A DNA stretch of 64,000 nucleotides from Chlorogloeopsis sp. ULAP01 (GCF_030381805.1 NZ_JAUDRH010000009.1:186001-250000); one strand, 5' to 3'; shown: positions 8,924-18,845, counted from the first letter of the stretch. The notes: generated by a model not told the origin, from the letters alone. Numbers and translations are program-made.

Positions 8924-9835
8924 ATGTACAACTTTTTGCCATACGCTTACTTCCAAAACAAATTTGTTCCTTTTGCAGAAGCAACACTTTCCATTGCTAC
9001 CCATGCTTTGCACTATGGAACTGGTGCTTTTGGTGGATTACGCGGTATTCCCGATCCGCAAAACCCAGCACAAATTTTGTTGTTTAGATTAGATCGTCAC
9101 TGTCAAAGATTAAGTCAAAGTGCTAAGTTCTTACATTACAACTTACCACCTGAAAAAATTAAAGAAACTATAATTGACTTCGTCAAGAAAAATCAGCCAA
9201 ATACTTCTTTCTATATTAGACCTTTTATATTTACTTCTGATTTAGGCATTGCCCCCAGACTACATAATATTGAGAAAAGTTTTGCTATTTATGGATTAGA
9301 ATTAGGCGATTATTTATCTCCAGAAGGAGTCAGTTGTCGTATCAGTTCGTGGTGTAGACAAGAGGATGTCAGTTTTCCACTCCGTGGCAAAATCAGTGGA
9401 GCTTATATTACTTCTTCTCTTGCTAAAACAGAAGCTGTTGAATCTGGTTTTGATGAAGCAATTTTAATGAATTCTCAGGGGAAAGTAAGCGAAGCCTCTG
9501 GTATGAATATTTTTATTGTCAGGAATGGAAAAATAATTACCCCTGGATTTGAACACGATATTCTCGAAGGAATTACTAGAGATAGTGTTTTAACAATTGC
9601 TCAAGACTTGGGTATTCCAATTCAAGAACGAGCTGTAGATAAATCTGAGCTTTTGATTGCAGATGAAGTATTTCTCAGTGGCACAGCAGCTAAAATTGTT
9701 CCTGTAAACAGAATTGAAAATTATTACTTACCTGAACATAGACCAATTACTGAAAAACTTAGAGCAAAGCTGACAGCAATTACAGAAAATAGAGAACCTG
9801 ATTACCGCGATTGGGTATTTCCAATTTCTATATAA
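8924..9835 (+). CDS. ilvE: Branched-chain amino acid aminotransferase
   Basis: A 303-residue fold-type IV PLP enzyme that catalyses the last step of Val, Leu and Ile synthesis. Lys156 in the GKISGAY segment matches the Schiff-base Lys, and the motif from EAILMNSQGKVSEASGMNIF onward is the class IV signature. HALHYGTGAFGG near the N-terminus is typical of IlvE rather than D-amino acid transaminase or aminodeoxychorismate lyase. The gene has its own spacer and a terminator-like hairpin downstream. Confidence 0.93.
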   Translation: MYNFLPYAYFQNKFVPFAEATLSIATHALHYGTGAFGGLRGIPDPQNPAQILLFRLDRHCQRLSQSAKFLHYNLPPEKIKETIIDFVKKNQPNTSFYIRPFIFTSDLGIAPRLHNIEKSFAIYGLELGDYLSPEGVSCRISSWCRQEDVSFPLRGKISGAYITSSLAKTEAVESGFDEAILMNSQGKVSEASGMNIFIVRNGKIITPGFEHDILEGITRDSVLTIAQDLGIPIQERAVDKSELLIADEVFLSGTAAKIVPVNRIENYYLPEHRPITEKLRAKLTAITENREPDYRDWVFPISI

Positions 9836-9860
9836 TTATCTATTAATCTCATCTATGTAA

Positions 9861-9892
9861 TATCTCCGACTTTTCTCAAAAGTTGGGGATAT
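9861..9892 (+). terminator. Hairpin downstream of ilvE
   Basis: Arms TATCTCCGACTTTT and AAAAGTTGGGGATA form a stem with one G-T pair, followed by a T-rich stretch (GTATTTTTAATTT). It matches a hairpin type (CCCGACTTCT...) that recurs at 19430 and 36347, so it may be a terminator built from a dispersed repeat. Confidence 0.6.
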
Positions 9893-9956
9893 GTATTTTT
9901 AATTTATTTATTTCTGATATAAATTAAAATATTAAGTAAAAATTATTGTTTAGAAA

Positions 9957-10015
9957 TCGACCACAGATAAATATAGATGCACACGGATAACTTATCTGTG
10001 TCCATCTGTGTTCGA
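9957..10015. repeat. Dispersed inverted repeat (TCGACCACAGAT...ATCTGTGTTCGA)
   Basis: Near-perfect 12-bp arms with an internal CTTATCTGTGTCC segment. It is related to the element at 5813-5861 by the shared CCACAGAT/ATCTGTG ends. Confidence 0.7.
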
Positions 10016-10111
10016 TATAACCTAAAAATAGGATTTTGCAACCAATCTATTCTTAAGTGTGACTCAAAGCGAGTTTGGCTAGTTCTGTATTTTTCGTTGA
10101 TTTATGTTGAC

Positions 10112-11011
10112 TCACTTACTAAATTCTAAAATATGTTGGGCGGTGATTTGTGGTTGTTCTAAATGAGGAACATGGCCGCAATTCTGAATCCAGATAAGTT
10201 TGCTATTGGGAATTGCTCTTTTAAACCGCTTGGCATCAACAGTACCCAAAATATTATCGGAATCACCCCACAAAATCAGCGTTGATTGCCGCATTTCTCC
10301 TAGCTTCTTAAATCTAAAAGCAGTATAACCACCACTTTTTGTAAATGCAATTACAGCTTGATTCCAGTTAGAGCATTCTAGGTGTAATCCTGCACACAAT
10401 AGAGCATCTAAAGAAGCAAGACTTTTATTTTTAAATGTAGAGTGAATGATACTTTGGCGTACCTTAGGACTACGTAAAAACTGAGATGCTAAATAATCCA
10501 AGGGCGGAAACATCAATCTACTCAACACTGAACCGCTTGCCAACCCCGCGCTATCAATTAACACCAGCTTTTTTACTATTTCTGGATAAGTGAGGGTAAA
10601 ATCAATTGCTGCTGCTCCCCCCATCGAAGCTCCTACCAAGATCACTGGTTGCTGAATCAGAGTTTTCCAGAAATAATAAAGATGAGTTTTAATATCAGTA
10701 GTTCCAAACTTTATACCTGTCGGTCTATCTGTAAATCCAAAACCCAATAAATCTACTGCCCAAGTTTCATTCTGTTCTGCTAAAAGTGGCAAGAGGCGAC
10801 GGTATTCTAAAACAGAACTGTCAAAGCCGTGAATTAGTAAAAAAGGTGTACTGCCAGTACCTTTATGTACATAAGTAGTGAGTATAGGTTGAGAACTTAA
10901 AGGGGTGGTAATAGCTATCTGTTCTACGCTTTGAGCCAGAGCAATAGAGGTAGATTCTGTTAGTTGCTGAACTGCGGTTGGGATAAAACTAGGAAACATA
11001 GATTTTAGCAA
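10112..11011 (-). CDS. Alpha/beta-hydrolase fold protein
   Basis: A 299-residue hydrolase. The oxyanion HG motif (LLIHGFD) is at about residues 58-64, the nucleophile elbow GASMGG places Ser129, the acid is probably the Asp in WGDSDNI, and the base is the His in NCGHVPHLEQP. The DLLGFGFTDRP strand is typical of haloperoxidase/esterase-like members. Many cyanobacteria carry several such genes without known substrate. It converges with ilvE, and its upstream region faces the ccmK3 promoter. Confidence 0.85.
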   Translation of the reverse strand: MLKSMFPSFIPTAVQQLTESTSIALAQSVEQIAITTPLSSQPILTTYVHKGTGSTPFLLIHGFDSSVLEYRRLLPLLAEQNETWAVDLLGFGFTDRPTGIKFGTTDIKTHLYYFWKTLIQQPVILVGASMGGAAAIDFTLTYPEIVKKLVLIDSAGLASGSVLSRLMFPPLDYLASQFLRSPKVRQSIIHSTFKNKSLASLDALLCAGLHLECSNWNQAVIAFTKSGGYTAFRFKKLGEMRQSTLILWGDSDNILGTVDAKRFKRAIPNSKLIWIQNCGHVPHLEQPQITAQHILEFSK

Positions 11012-11251
11012 TTTTCGCAGGTGTCTCCCCTTGCACTTTTAAGCAAAACAGGAGATAAAAGCGAGGTCAAATGTTGAATTCTAAATGCTGTTGTCTCTTG
11101 AATTACTTTATCACCAAGTCTCGGTGTCGTGCTTGGATGAACAAGTTACAGCACAAGTACCTGGTAAAAGAAAATTTTTCTATGTATCAAAATCGGCTGT
11201 GAAGCCGCGTACAATAAATAACACCTCTTCCTGAACTTAGGAGCTAATGCC

Positions 11252-11569
11252 ATGCCATTGGCAGTTGGAGTAATAGAAACTTTAGGTTTTCCCCCTGTAC
11301 TAGCAGCGGCAGATGCAATGGTAAAATCTGCCGAAGTTACTCTTGTGTATTATGGTTTAGCAGAAAGCGCTCGTTTTCTGGTTGCTGTGCGGGGGCAGGT
11401 TGCAGAAGTAAGAAGAGCTGTTGAGGCAGGTATAGAAGCCTGTGAGCAAGCTCAAGGAGAGGGTGGGCAGCTCGTCACTCACTACATTGTTCCTAATCCA
11501 CCGGAGAATGTAGAAAGTGTTCTACCCATCCATTTCACTAAAAAATCTGAACCGTTCCGCATCTTCTGA
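11252..11569 (+). CDS. ccmK3: Carboxysome shell protein CcmK3
   Basis: A 105-residue single-BMC-domain protein with the conserved IETLGFPPVLAAADAMVKSA start. Where CcmK1, CcmK2 and CcmK4 carry the Gly-Ser pore loop, this one reads GLAESAR (Glu38-Ser39), a change expected of CcmK3. In the literature CcmK3 does not form homohexamers and joins CcmK4 in heterohexamers, giving minor facets of the beta-carboxysome shell. It has AGGAG 8 bp before its ATG and is followed by ccmK4 after 137 bp. The pair sits apart from any main ccm operon, the usual satellite arrangement. Confidence 0.9.
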   Translation: MPLAVGVIETLGFPPVLAAADAMVKSAEVTLVYYGLAESARFLVAVRGQVAEVRRAVEAGIEACEQAQGEGGQLVTHYIVPNPPENVESVLPIHFTKKSEPFRIF

Positions 11570-11706
11570 CACCAGTCTTATTTGCCTTTGTCTTAATTAC
11601 TTTGTTGAAAAGTAAATGATGATGGACATATATAAAATGTGTAGGAACCTTCGTACAATTAACTTGGTAGCGCCACATACTTTTACTGACATATAGGAGA
11701 TAACCA

Positions 11707-12057
11707 ATGCCACTACAGGCAGTTGGATCAATTGAAACTAAGGGTTTTCCTGCCGTGTTAGCGGCAGCAGATGCGATGGTGAAAGCCGGTCGAGTCACCC
11801 TCGTAGGTTATATAAGAGCTGGTAGTGCTCGTTTTACAGTGAATGTGCGGGGTGATGTTCAAGAGGTAAAAACAGCTGTAGCGGCTGGTATAGAAGCTGT
11901 GGAACAGGTTTATGGTGGTGTTCTAGAAACCTGGGTAATTATTCCTCGTCCCCATGAGAATGTTGAAGCTGTTCTGCCTATAGGTTATTCAGAGGAAGTT
12001 GAACAGTACAGACAAGCTGTAGAAAATCCTATAATACCTAGATCAAATAGTCGCTGA
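11707..12057 (+). CDS. ccmK4: Carboxysome shell protein CcmK4
   Basis: A 116-residue BMC-domain protein: IETKGFPAVLAAADAMVKAG, then the pore loop RAGSAR (Gly39-Ser40), then VNVRGDVQEVK. The C-terminal tail after LPIGYSEE is longer than in CcmK3, as is usual for CcmK4. It forms shell hexamers whose pores pass small metabolites of the CO2-fixing beta-carboxysome. AGGAGA precedes the ATG. A strong hairpin at 12148 follows about 90 bp after the stop, so ccmK3-ccmK4 looks like a self-contained unit. Confidence 0.9.
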   Translation: MPLQAVGSIETKGFPAVLAAADAMVKAGRVTLVGYIRAGSARFTVNVRGDVQEVKTAVAAGIEAVEQVYGGVLETWVIIPRPHENVEAVLPIGYSEEVEQYRQAVENPIIPRSNSR

Positions 12058-12147
12058 TTTTTTATCTAGTCAATAGTTTCATGGAGAAGTTCGCCAGTTT
12101 TAGTGACGGGAGAATCTCGCTTAAATTCTGGTAGTCTCAATAGCTTT

Positions 12148-12172
12148 GGCGGTTTCCTTTTTGGAACCCGCC
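12148..12172 (+). terminator. Hairpin after ccmK4
   Basis: GGCGGTTTCC and GGAACCCGCC pair with one mismatch around a TTTTT loop. The tail after the stem is only CTTTAAGG, so termination may be weak. Confidence 0.55.
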
Positions 12173-12949
12173 TTTAAGGAGAGACGTAAAAGCCCCTTCA
12201 GAGAATGTATCAGTTTTTAGATGAGTTTTAAGTGGGTCGGTACAAATAATGTTAAATCTTTGAGGTCGTTAACAGTCAATAGTAAGTGTTTCAGATATTT
12301 TACATTCCTTAATTTAGTTGCTTTTATTTTCGCTTCTCTGCTTATAGGTTTTACAAACAAAAACATTGAAACTGCTGTTTTAATAAAATAAAAAATAATT
12401 AAATTTTTCTAACCTTTGCATACACAAGCTTGAACAATTTTGTCAATATATAAGCTCCAATCTTTTTGATAACTTTTAAATTTCTGTGTAACCTAATTAC
12501 AAATTACACAACTTCTGTATTAGTATAGTAAATCCTACTACCAAAATTTACTGATGGAACTCTAAAGGAGCGAACTTTCAACAGGATAATAGCGTCTATA
12601 TTCTAGAAAACCATGTGCTCTGGCGCAGGCGGAATAAAATGCTGGGTTTTTATAAAATTTGGACAGTTGAAGAGAATTCCTAATATCGCTAGAGAATTGC
12701 TATTTCTAAATTAACAACATCAAATCTTAGTTTACAAAAGTTAAAATTCGACTTTGGCAAGGAAAATTGCTCTGAAATTGTAAAAAGCAGGAATTCTGAT
12801 TTTGAAAGTTTTTATGAAGATGCAAAAATTCCTGCATAAAACTAGCTAGTCAAAACGTAATAAAAGTGGAATCACTAAGATATTCTTGATGGACATCATC
12901 AAAATTAAAGGCAACTGCCAGTCAATAAAGATGAGTGGGATGATAATAC
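12173..12949. other. Long AT-rich upstream region of hetZ
   Basis: No reading frame of note. In Anabaena the hetZ upstream region contains a HetR-binding palindrome of GGGN5CCC type; I searched both strands here and found none. The AT-rich stretch could hold promoters, but no clear -35/-10 pair stands out. Confidence 0.55.
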
Positions 12950-14137
12950 ATGGGGGTTGTGATGCAAACTTTAAAACAGGGTTTCGGGGAGCGCAATCTC
13001 ACTATGGCTTCAGAAGCAGAAAAACTGGCACGATACTGGCGTCAGCATCTAGCTGCTGAATGTCCAGAGCAATCTGTGACAAACAGGGAAAGTATAATTT
13101 ACTGGCTTTTAGGAAGTTTCCAAGGGCGATTGGAAGAGTTGAATCCTAAGGAACTGGATATTAGCAAGCAAGCAATGGAATATCGTTGGAGAATTTTACA
13201 CCAACGCTACTTGGGAAAAGGGCGAGAAGCTGCTTACCGTAATTTAATTACTCGCTTGGGAAGTATAGTCACTTTACGGCACAAGATCCAGACATGGATT
13301 GCTCTCAGCCGCGATCGCCAACGGACAGTATTGGATGTGCTGCAAGAAGTCATTCAAGAATTGTTACAAAGCGACAATTATATGCAACAGCAAATGGCTT
13401 GTATTTCGGAATTCACAAGCGATCCACGATTGCGAAATGCATTGCTATTTGCCAGTGTGGAAGAGTATTGTTTACGGCCAGTACGCAACCAACCACTCTT
13501 AGCTTATCGCTTTGTCAACTACTTGCGTCGAACTCAACGTGGTGGCTTAACCCAAGTACCGGGCAGCGATATGATTCGACTTGTTTCGGAAGAGATCCTC
13601 ACAGATGACAATGAAAACCGCGTCAACTTGGTAGATGCAAGAGCGATCGCAGAATATCAAGAAGCACAAGATCTAGAAGAGCAACAGACACAGCGACAGA
13701 CAGTTAAAGAGGAATTTGAAAAATATTTACAAGAAAATCTAGGGCAAGAAGCTGTAGAGTGGTTACGACTTTACCTGCAAGGGCAATCTCAAGATGCGAT
13801 CGCCAAAAAATTAAATAAGCCAATTAAAGATGTGTATCGGCTGCGTGAAAAAATTAGTTACCACGCTGTACGTGTTTTTGCCCTCAAAGACAAACCAGAA
13901 CTAGTTGAAACCTGGTTAGGTACTTCTTTAGAAGAGCATAACTTAGGTTTATCAGCCAACCAACTTCAGCAATTGGAGGAAAAATTAACCCCAACTGGGC
14001 GGCAAATTTTGCAATTGCGGCGAGCAGGTAACACCATTGAAGAAGTAGCCCAAAAACTAAAACTCAAAACTCATCAAGCTATGGGTGAATGGACTAAAGT
14101 CTATTTAGCAGCCCAAGCTTTAAGAACCCAAGAGTAA
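12950..14137 (+). CDS. hetZ: Heterocyst differentiation regulator HetZ
   Basis: A 395-residue soluble protein matching HetZ in length (about 400 residues in Anabaena PCC 7120) and content: the AEKLARYWRQHLAAECPEQ opening, the FTSDPRLRNALLFASVEEYCLRP centre, and C-terminal DNA-binding-like helices (SQDAIAKKLNKPIKDVYRLREKI, NTIEEVAQKLKLK) reminiscent of sigma-factor region 4 helices. HetZ acts early in heterocyst commitment, under HetR. An internal ATG five codons in is an alternative start. Recognition rests on memory of the family and the adjacent patU. Confidence 0.88.
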   Translation: MGVVMQTLKQGFGERNLTMASEAEKLARYWRQHLAAECPEQSVTNRESIIYWLLGSFQGRLEELNPKELDISKQAMEYRWRILHQRYLGKGREAAYRNLITRLGSIVTLRHKIQTWIALSRDRQRTVLDVLQEVIQELLQSDNYMQQQMACISEFTSDPRLRNALLFASVEEYCLRPVRNQPLLAYRFVNYLRRTQRGGLTQVPGSDMIRLVSEEILTDDNENRVNLVDARAIAEYQEAQDLEEQQTQRQTVKEEFEKYLQENLGQEAVEWLRLYLQGQSQDAIAKKLNKPIKDVYRLREKISYHAVRVFALKDKPELVETWLGTSLEEHNLGLSANQLQQLEEKLTPTGRQILQLRRAGNTIEEVAQKLKLKTHQAMGEWTKVYLAAQALRTQE

Positions 14138-14466
14138 CGTATGGGGAATTGGTAGTTAGTGGTTAGTGGTTAGTGGTTGTTTTTCTCGTCTTTGGTGTTT
14201 TCCAATCCTCCCACTCTCCCACTCTCCTATTCTCTCGTGTCCTTGCCCAATCTAAAGTACGAGATTATACGTAGTTTTAAAGTAACTAATTTAAACTTTA
14301 TTGATATGGTAACAATTAAAGTGGTTAATATATCAATATAAAGATAAAACATAGACAACTAAAGACTTTTAGCCCTGTCACCTGCTTACCATAGCGATCG
14401 CTTATTTACTGTCCATAAACTAAAAAGCAGAATAGGATATAGAGATGTATTAAGCAACTTAAGCCT
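14138..14466. other. Spacer between hetZ and patU
   Basis: No gene. It begins with tandem copies of TTAGTGG at about 14156-14176, then AT-rich DNA with a HIP1-like GCGATCGC near 14394. The 329-bp length allows an internal promoter for patU. Confidence 0.55.
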
Positions 14467-15753
14467 ATGTCGTCTTCAGAGGGCAAACAAACAGATACCG
14501 AAGAATATCTTCAAACAGAGGTAGTATCGAATACTAATCTTGTAGAAGAACAAGAACTAGAGAATGAGCAAATCTTTCCACTCATTGAAAGTCTTTTATC
14601 CTTTGAAGCTTGTCTCTACCACCAAATCTTGCCCCTCAAAATTGAAGACAACTGCCTATGGCTGGGTATGGTAAATCAAGAGGATAGTGCGGCGCTAGAT
14701 TATGTTCGGCGCATATTGTCTTATATAAATTGCAACCTACTAACTGTGGTGATCAGAGGTGATATTCACCGTAATGTACTCTCAGCTTTCCTCAACCACA
14801 AAAATACATTCCACCCAGCACAGCAGCGAGAGTACAAACCTTGGGAGACCATAGCCAAAAATCAGAATACAGCAGAGACTGCCGAGCAAGCCCTTTCATC
14901 CACAAATGTTAATTTACAGCCAACCCAGCAACCGACAAAAATTTTAGACGAGGCACTAACTACTCAAAACACTCCCTCTCATGAGGATTCCCTCTTAGAT
15001 GCCACAGGCGATCGCCTGCTTCAAAATCCTCCTGACAGCAACTGTTTCACCACAGTTTCCAAAAACGAAGCTAAACAGGAAGACTATTCTTTTGAATTAG
15101 CAAGCACAGATAATGTACCTGTGTTATCAGCACCAGAACCACAAGAGTTTAGCCCTGTAGAACATTTGCTAAATTTACCACCTAAAAAATTGTTGGAAGA
15201 ATTACTAGGACGAGTTTTGGCTGGGGGAATTGGTAGGCTTTATCTGGAAAGACTTCCTTATGATGGCAAGATTCTTTGGAGCGAAAATGGTGTCTTGCAG
15301 TCTGTGTTAGAAAAAGTGCCATTATCTGTCTTTCAAGGATTAATGAATGAATTAAAGCGGTTTGGCTCTTTACCTGTCACCAAACTAGAGGAACCAAAAC
15401 AGATAGAGAAAGAATGTTTATATAAACAAGAACGTTTGCTATTGCGCTTGCGAATTATGCTGGGAATGCACGGTGAAGAAGCAACCTTGCAAGTATTACG
15501 AGGAGCAGCACTAAAGTTTTACCAACAACAGATGGTAACACGTCTGAGTCGTGATGCCTTGGGTATTTCTCAACAACTTAGCTACAAATTACATGAACTA
15601 CAAGAAAGGCTTCTTCTCAATCATAATATTAGTTCTAGTCAGTTAGATAATTTTAATGTTCTCAATCAAACATTGTATAATTTAGAACAATATATTAGAA
15701 AGCTAGAAGTAGAAACTTTAAAACCCTCGATAGATAGGCAAGAATTACGTTAG
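14467..15753 (+). CDS. patU: Heterocyst pattern protein PatU (single intact frame)
   Basis: A 428-residue protein downstream of hetZ, the position of patU. In Anabaena PCC 7120 patU is split into patU5 and patU3; here it is one uninterrupted frame. Residues about 35-120 resemble the N-terminal domain of GspE/PilB ATPases, followed by a Ser/Thr/Gln-rich linker to about 230, then a second region (LLEELLGRVLAGGIGRLYLE) recalling the GspE N2 domain. There is no Walker A motif, so ATPase activity is not expected. The role in pattern formation comes from the family; the GspE resemblance is my reading. Confidence 0.82.
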   Translation: MSSSEGKQTDTEEYLQTEVVSNTNLVEEQELENEQIFPLIESLLSFEACLYHQILPLKIEDNCLWLGMVNQEDSAALDYVRRILSYINCNLLTVVIRGDIHRNVLSAFLNHKNTFHPAQQREYKPWETIAKNQNTAETAEQALSSTNVNLQPTQQPTKILDEALTTQNTPSHEDSLLDATGDRLLQNPPDSNCFTTVSKNEAKQEDYSFELASTDNVPVLSAPEPQEFSPVEHLLNLPPKKLLEELLGRVLAGGIGRLYLERLPYDGKILWSENGVLQSVLEKVPLSVFQGLMNELKRFGSLPVTKLEEPKQIEKECLYKQERLLLRLRIMLGMHGEEATLQVLRGAALKFYQQQMVTRLSRDALGISQQLSYKLHELQERLLLNHNISSSQLDNFNVLNQTLYNLEQYIRKLEVETLKPSIDRQELR

Positions 15754-16049
15754 TGGTTAGTAGTTAGTTGCTAACGGCTAATAGCTAATTGTTAATTGTT
15801 AGTAGTTAGTGATTCTTTTCCTCTTTCCCACTCCACCGCCTGTCCACTATCCTTTCGGTGAAATCGCTGATTTCGATACCGTAGTTTTGTGTTGTAATTA
15901 ACTCTAGACCTATGAATCTGAACATACTTGGTTAAGTATATGTAAAAGTTTTAATTACAACTCCAGCAATATTACAGTATGCAATACCTGTATCACCCAT
16001 ATCAGTAAATTACTATTTTTACTTCCGAACCATTTTTAACAAATATTTC

Positions 16050-16733
16050 ATGTACACAGAGGTTTTCAGTGAACTCTTCCCTTTGATGAGTACAGCCAAT
16101 CCACAAACTCTGGAATGGTTGCTGTCTATAGCCGTAGAACACGAATATCCCACTGGAAGAGCCGTTTTGATGGAAGATGCCTGGGGGAATGCAGTTTACT
16201 TTGTGGTTTCTGGTTGGGTAAAAGTTCGGCGCACTGTAGGAGAAGGTTCTGTAGCCTTGGCTATTTTAAGTCGAGGCGATTTTTTTGGAGAAATGGCTAT
16301 TTTGGATGAATCTCCTCGCTCAACAGATGTGATTGCTCTTTCTCCTGTGAAATTATTGAGCGTTGCCAGAGAAAAATTTATTCAAATCTTGTTTAAAGAT
16401 CCCCAGTTACATCATCGGATGTTGCAGCTAATGGTACGACGACTGCGGCACGCTAACGTTCGCTTGCAAATGCGCTCCAGCCCGCCAGCTGTCAAACTTG
16501 CCCATACTCTTGTAAGTTTAGGTGAAAACTACGCTCACCAAACAGCAAAGGGAAAAGAAATTTTTCATATTCCCTTTAAGGATTTAGCAGATGTGACAGA
16601 AATCGGAGTTGAAGAAACCACTAAAATCATGGAAAAACTACATGAAAAAGGTTGGATCAAAATTGACACCGTAAATCAAGCAATTTTTCTCGTCAATTTC
16701 CGACAATTAATGAATTTGGCTGGTAAAGTTTAA
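16050..16733 (+). CDS. Crp/Fnr-family transcriptional regulator
   Basis: A 227-residue protein with an N-terminal cyclic-nucleotide-binding fold (GWVKVRRTVGEGS...RGDFFGEMAILDESPRSTDVIA at about 50-100) and a C-terminal winged helix (FKDLADVTEIGVEETTKIMEKL at about 175-200). The PRST segment is the phosphate-binding region, where cAMP-binding members carry RSA. Whether it binds cAMP or another ligand is open. It lacks the sequence hallmarks I associate with NtcA. Spacing of 296 bp from patU suggests its own promoter. Confidence 0.85.
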   Translation: MYTEVFSELFPLMSTANPQTLEWLLSIAVEHEYPTGRAVLMEDAWGNAVYFVVSGWVKVRRTVGEGSVALAILSRGDFFGEMAILDESPRSTDVIALSPVKLLSVAREKFIQILFKDPQLHHRMLQLMVRRLRHANVRLQMRSSPPAVKLAHTLVSLGENYAHQTAKGKEIFHIPFKDLADVTEIGVEETTKIMEKLHEKGWIKIDTVNQAIFLVNFRQLMNLAGKV

Positions 16734-16841
16734 TAGTATGGGCTTTCATGCCGTTTGTCCGTACAGGAGTTATGAGTTAGGAGTTATGAGTTAAGTTTAT
16801 CTTTTAACTCGAAGCTCCCCAATGTTTACTCTGGACTACAG

Positions 16842-18626
16842 ATGAAGGAAACAATAGCACCTTGTACTGATACCCGCCTACAGGAAAAAGTACCGTTAAT
16901 TCATTATCAGGTGGCAATGTCCCAACCAGAAACTCATCTGTTTGAGGTGACTCTGCGTCTTGGGGGCTACAATGCCTCAACACTCGATTTAAAAATGCCG
17001 GTGTGGACTCCTGGCTCCTACTTAGTGCGGGAATATGCCAAGCATCTACAGGATTTTGCTGCTTTTGCCAACAAAAAACCTTTAACTTGGCGAAAAATCA
17101 GTAAAAATCATTGGCAGGTAGAGACAGGTGATGTTTCAGAAGTAACTGTCAAATACCGTATTTTTGCGAATGAACTAACCGTGCGGACAAATCATCTAGA
17201 TGCAACCCACGGCTATTTTAATGGCGCAGCGCTGTTTTTTAGACTACCAGGATTTGATAGACAACCGATTTACGTTACAATTATTCCGCCACATCCAGAA
17301 TGGCAGGTTACTACAGCCTTACCAGCAGTCCCAGAACAAGCTAATACTTTCTTTGCTTCGGATTTTGACACTCTTGTAGATAGTCCCTTTGAAATTGGCT
17401 CTCATCAACTGTATCACTTTGATGTGTTGGGCAAGCCTCATGAATTGGCAATCTGGGGACGTGGAAATTTTCGAGTGCAACAGATAATCGCCGATATCAA
17501 AAAAATCGTCGAAGTCGAAGCACGGATGTTTGGCGGTTTGCCTTATGAGAAATACGTGTTTATGTTGCACTTATTTGCCCAAGCTTACGGAGGTTTGGAG
17601 CATAAGAACAGTTGCTCTTTGATTTATCAGCGTTTTGGATTTCGCGATCGCGATAAGTATGATCGCTTTATACAGTTGGTAGCGCACGAATTTTTCCACC
17701 TGTGGAATGTCAAGCGCATTCGACCTCAAGAACTAGAAGTTTTTGACTACGATCAGGAAAACTATACTTCTTGTCTGTGGTTCTGTGAGGGAACAACAAG
17801 TTACTACGACTTGCTAATTCCTTTGCGGGCAGGCATTTATGATGTTAAATCATTCTTAAATAATTGGGGTAAAGAAGTTAGTAGATATTTGACGACACCA
17901 GGACGTAAGGTACAAGCTCTTTCTGAGTCAAGTTTTGATGCTTGGATTAAGTTGTACCGTCAGGACGCCAATAGTGGAAATTCTCAAATGTCCTACTATT
18001 TAAAAGGGGAAATGGTGTCATTATTGCTGGATTTGCTCATTCGTTCTCGTTATGATAACCAGCGATCACTTGATGATGTCATGCTCAAGATGTGGCAAAA
18101 ATTTGGCAGAGACGAAATCGGCTATACTCCCCAACAGCTACAGCAGGTAATTGAGTCTGTGGCAGGAATAGATTTATCTGATTTCTTTAAACGCTACATT
18201 GATGGTACTGAGGAACTGCCTTTTAATCAGTACTTGGAACCCTTCGGTTTGCAAATAGTAGCAGAAACAGAACAAGAACCTTACCTGGGCATAAGAGTAA
18301 GCAGCGAACATGGAAGAGAGGTGATTAAATTTGTTGAGGCGGGTTCACCTGCACAACTAGCTGGAATTGATGCTGGTGATGAATTGTTAGCAATTGATGG
18401 TGTGAAGGTGAGTGCAAGTCACTTAAGCGATCGCCTCAAAGACTACCAACCCAATGACACAATTTCGGTTGCGGTTTTCCATCACGAGGAACTCCGTATC
18501 TATCCAGTCACCTTGGCTTTCCCCCGCGCCAGCAAATATCAAGTCCAAACTGTAGATAATCCGTCTGATATTCAGATACATAACTTTAGTGGATGGTTGG
18601 GTGCATCTTTGATAAGTATGCGATAA
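16842..18626 (+). CDS. M61-family metallopeptidase with PDZ domain
   Basis: A 594-residue protein of the M61 glycyl-aminopeptidase family. An N-terminal beta domain is followed by the thermolysin-like catalytic domain with GGLEH (250-254), zinc motif HEFFH (282-286) and the third ligand Glu317 in FCEGTTSYY. A PDZ domain occupies about 485-565 (LGIRVSSE...AGSPAQLAGIDAGDELLAIDG). No signal peptide is visible, suggesting a cytoplasmic location. It lies 108 bp after the Crp-type gene on the same strand. Confidence 0.9.
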   Translation: MKETIAPCTDTRLQEKVPLIHYQVAMSQPETHLFEVTLRLGGYNASTLDLKMPVWTPGSYLVREYAKHLQDFAAFANKKPLTWRKISKNHWQVETGDVSEVTVKYRIFANELTVRTNHLDATHGYFNGAALFFRLPGFDRQPIYVTIIPPHPEWQVTTALPAVPEQANTFFASDFDTLVDSPFEIGSHQLYHFDVLGKPHELAIWGRGNFRVQQIIADIKKIVEVEARMFGGLPYEKYVFMLHLFAQAYGGLEHKNSCSLIYQRFGFRDRDKYDRFIQLVAHEFFHLWNVKRIRPQELEVFDYDQENYTSCLWFCEGTTSYYDLLIPLRAGIYDVKSFLNNWGKEVSRYLTTPGRKVQALSESSFDAWIKLYRQDANSGNSQMSYYLKGEMVSLLLDLLIRSRYDNQRSLDDVMLKMWQKFGRDEIGYTPQQLQQVIESVAGIDLSDFFKRYIDGTEELPFNQYLEPFGLQIVAETEQEPYLGIRVSSEHGREVIKFVEAGSPAQLAGIDAGDELLAIDGVKVSASHLSDRLKDYQPNDTISVAVFHHEELRIYPVTLAFPRASKYQVQTVDNPSDIQIHNFSGWLGASLISMR

Positions 18627-18845
18627 CAGAATAATACTTATAGGCAATCGGCAAATCGGCACATGGCCGTTCGCTGATTGCAATGACTAGTTCATGACAA
18701 AATATATGGTAAGCACCAAGTACCTATTCTAGGAAAAACGACTATTAAGAGTATGTTATTGAAGTAAATAAAAATACACTTAAAATCTCTGGAATCAAGT
18801 TCAGATAGATTGAATTGATATACCGGAGTTAATCGGTGTGTTTAT

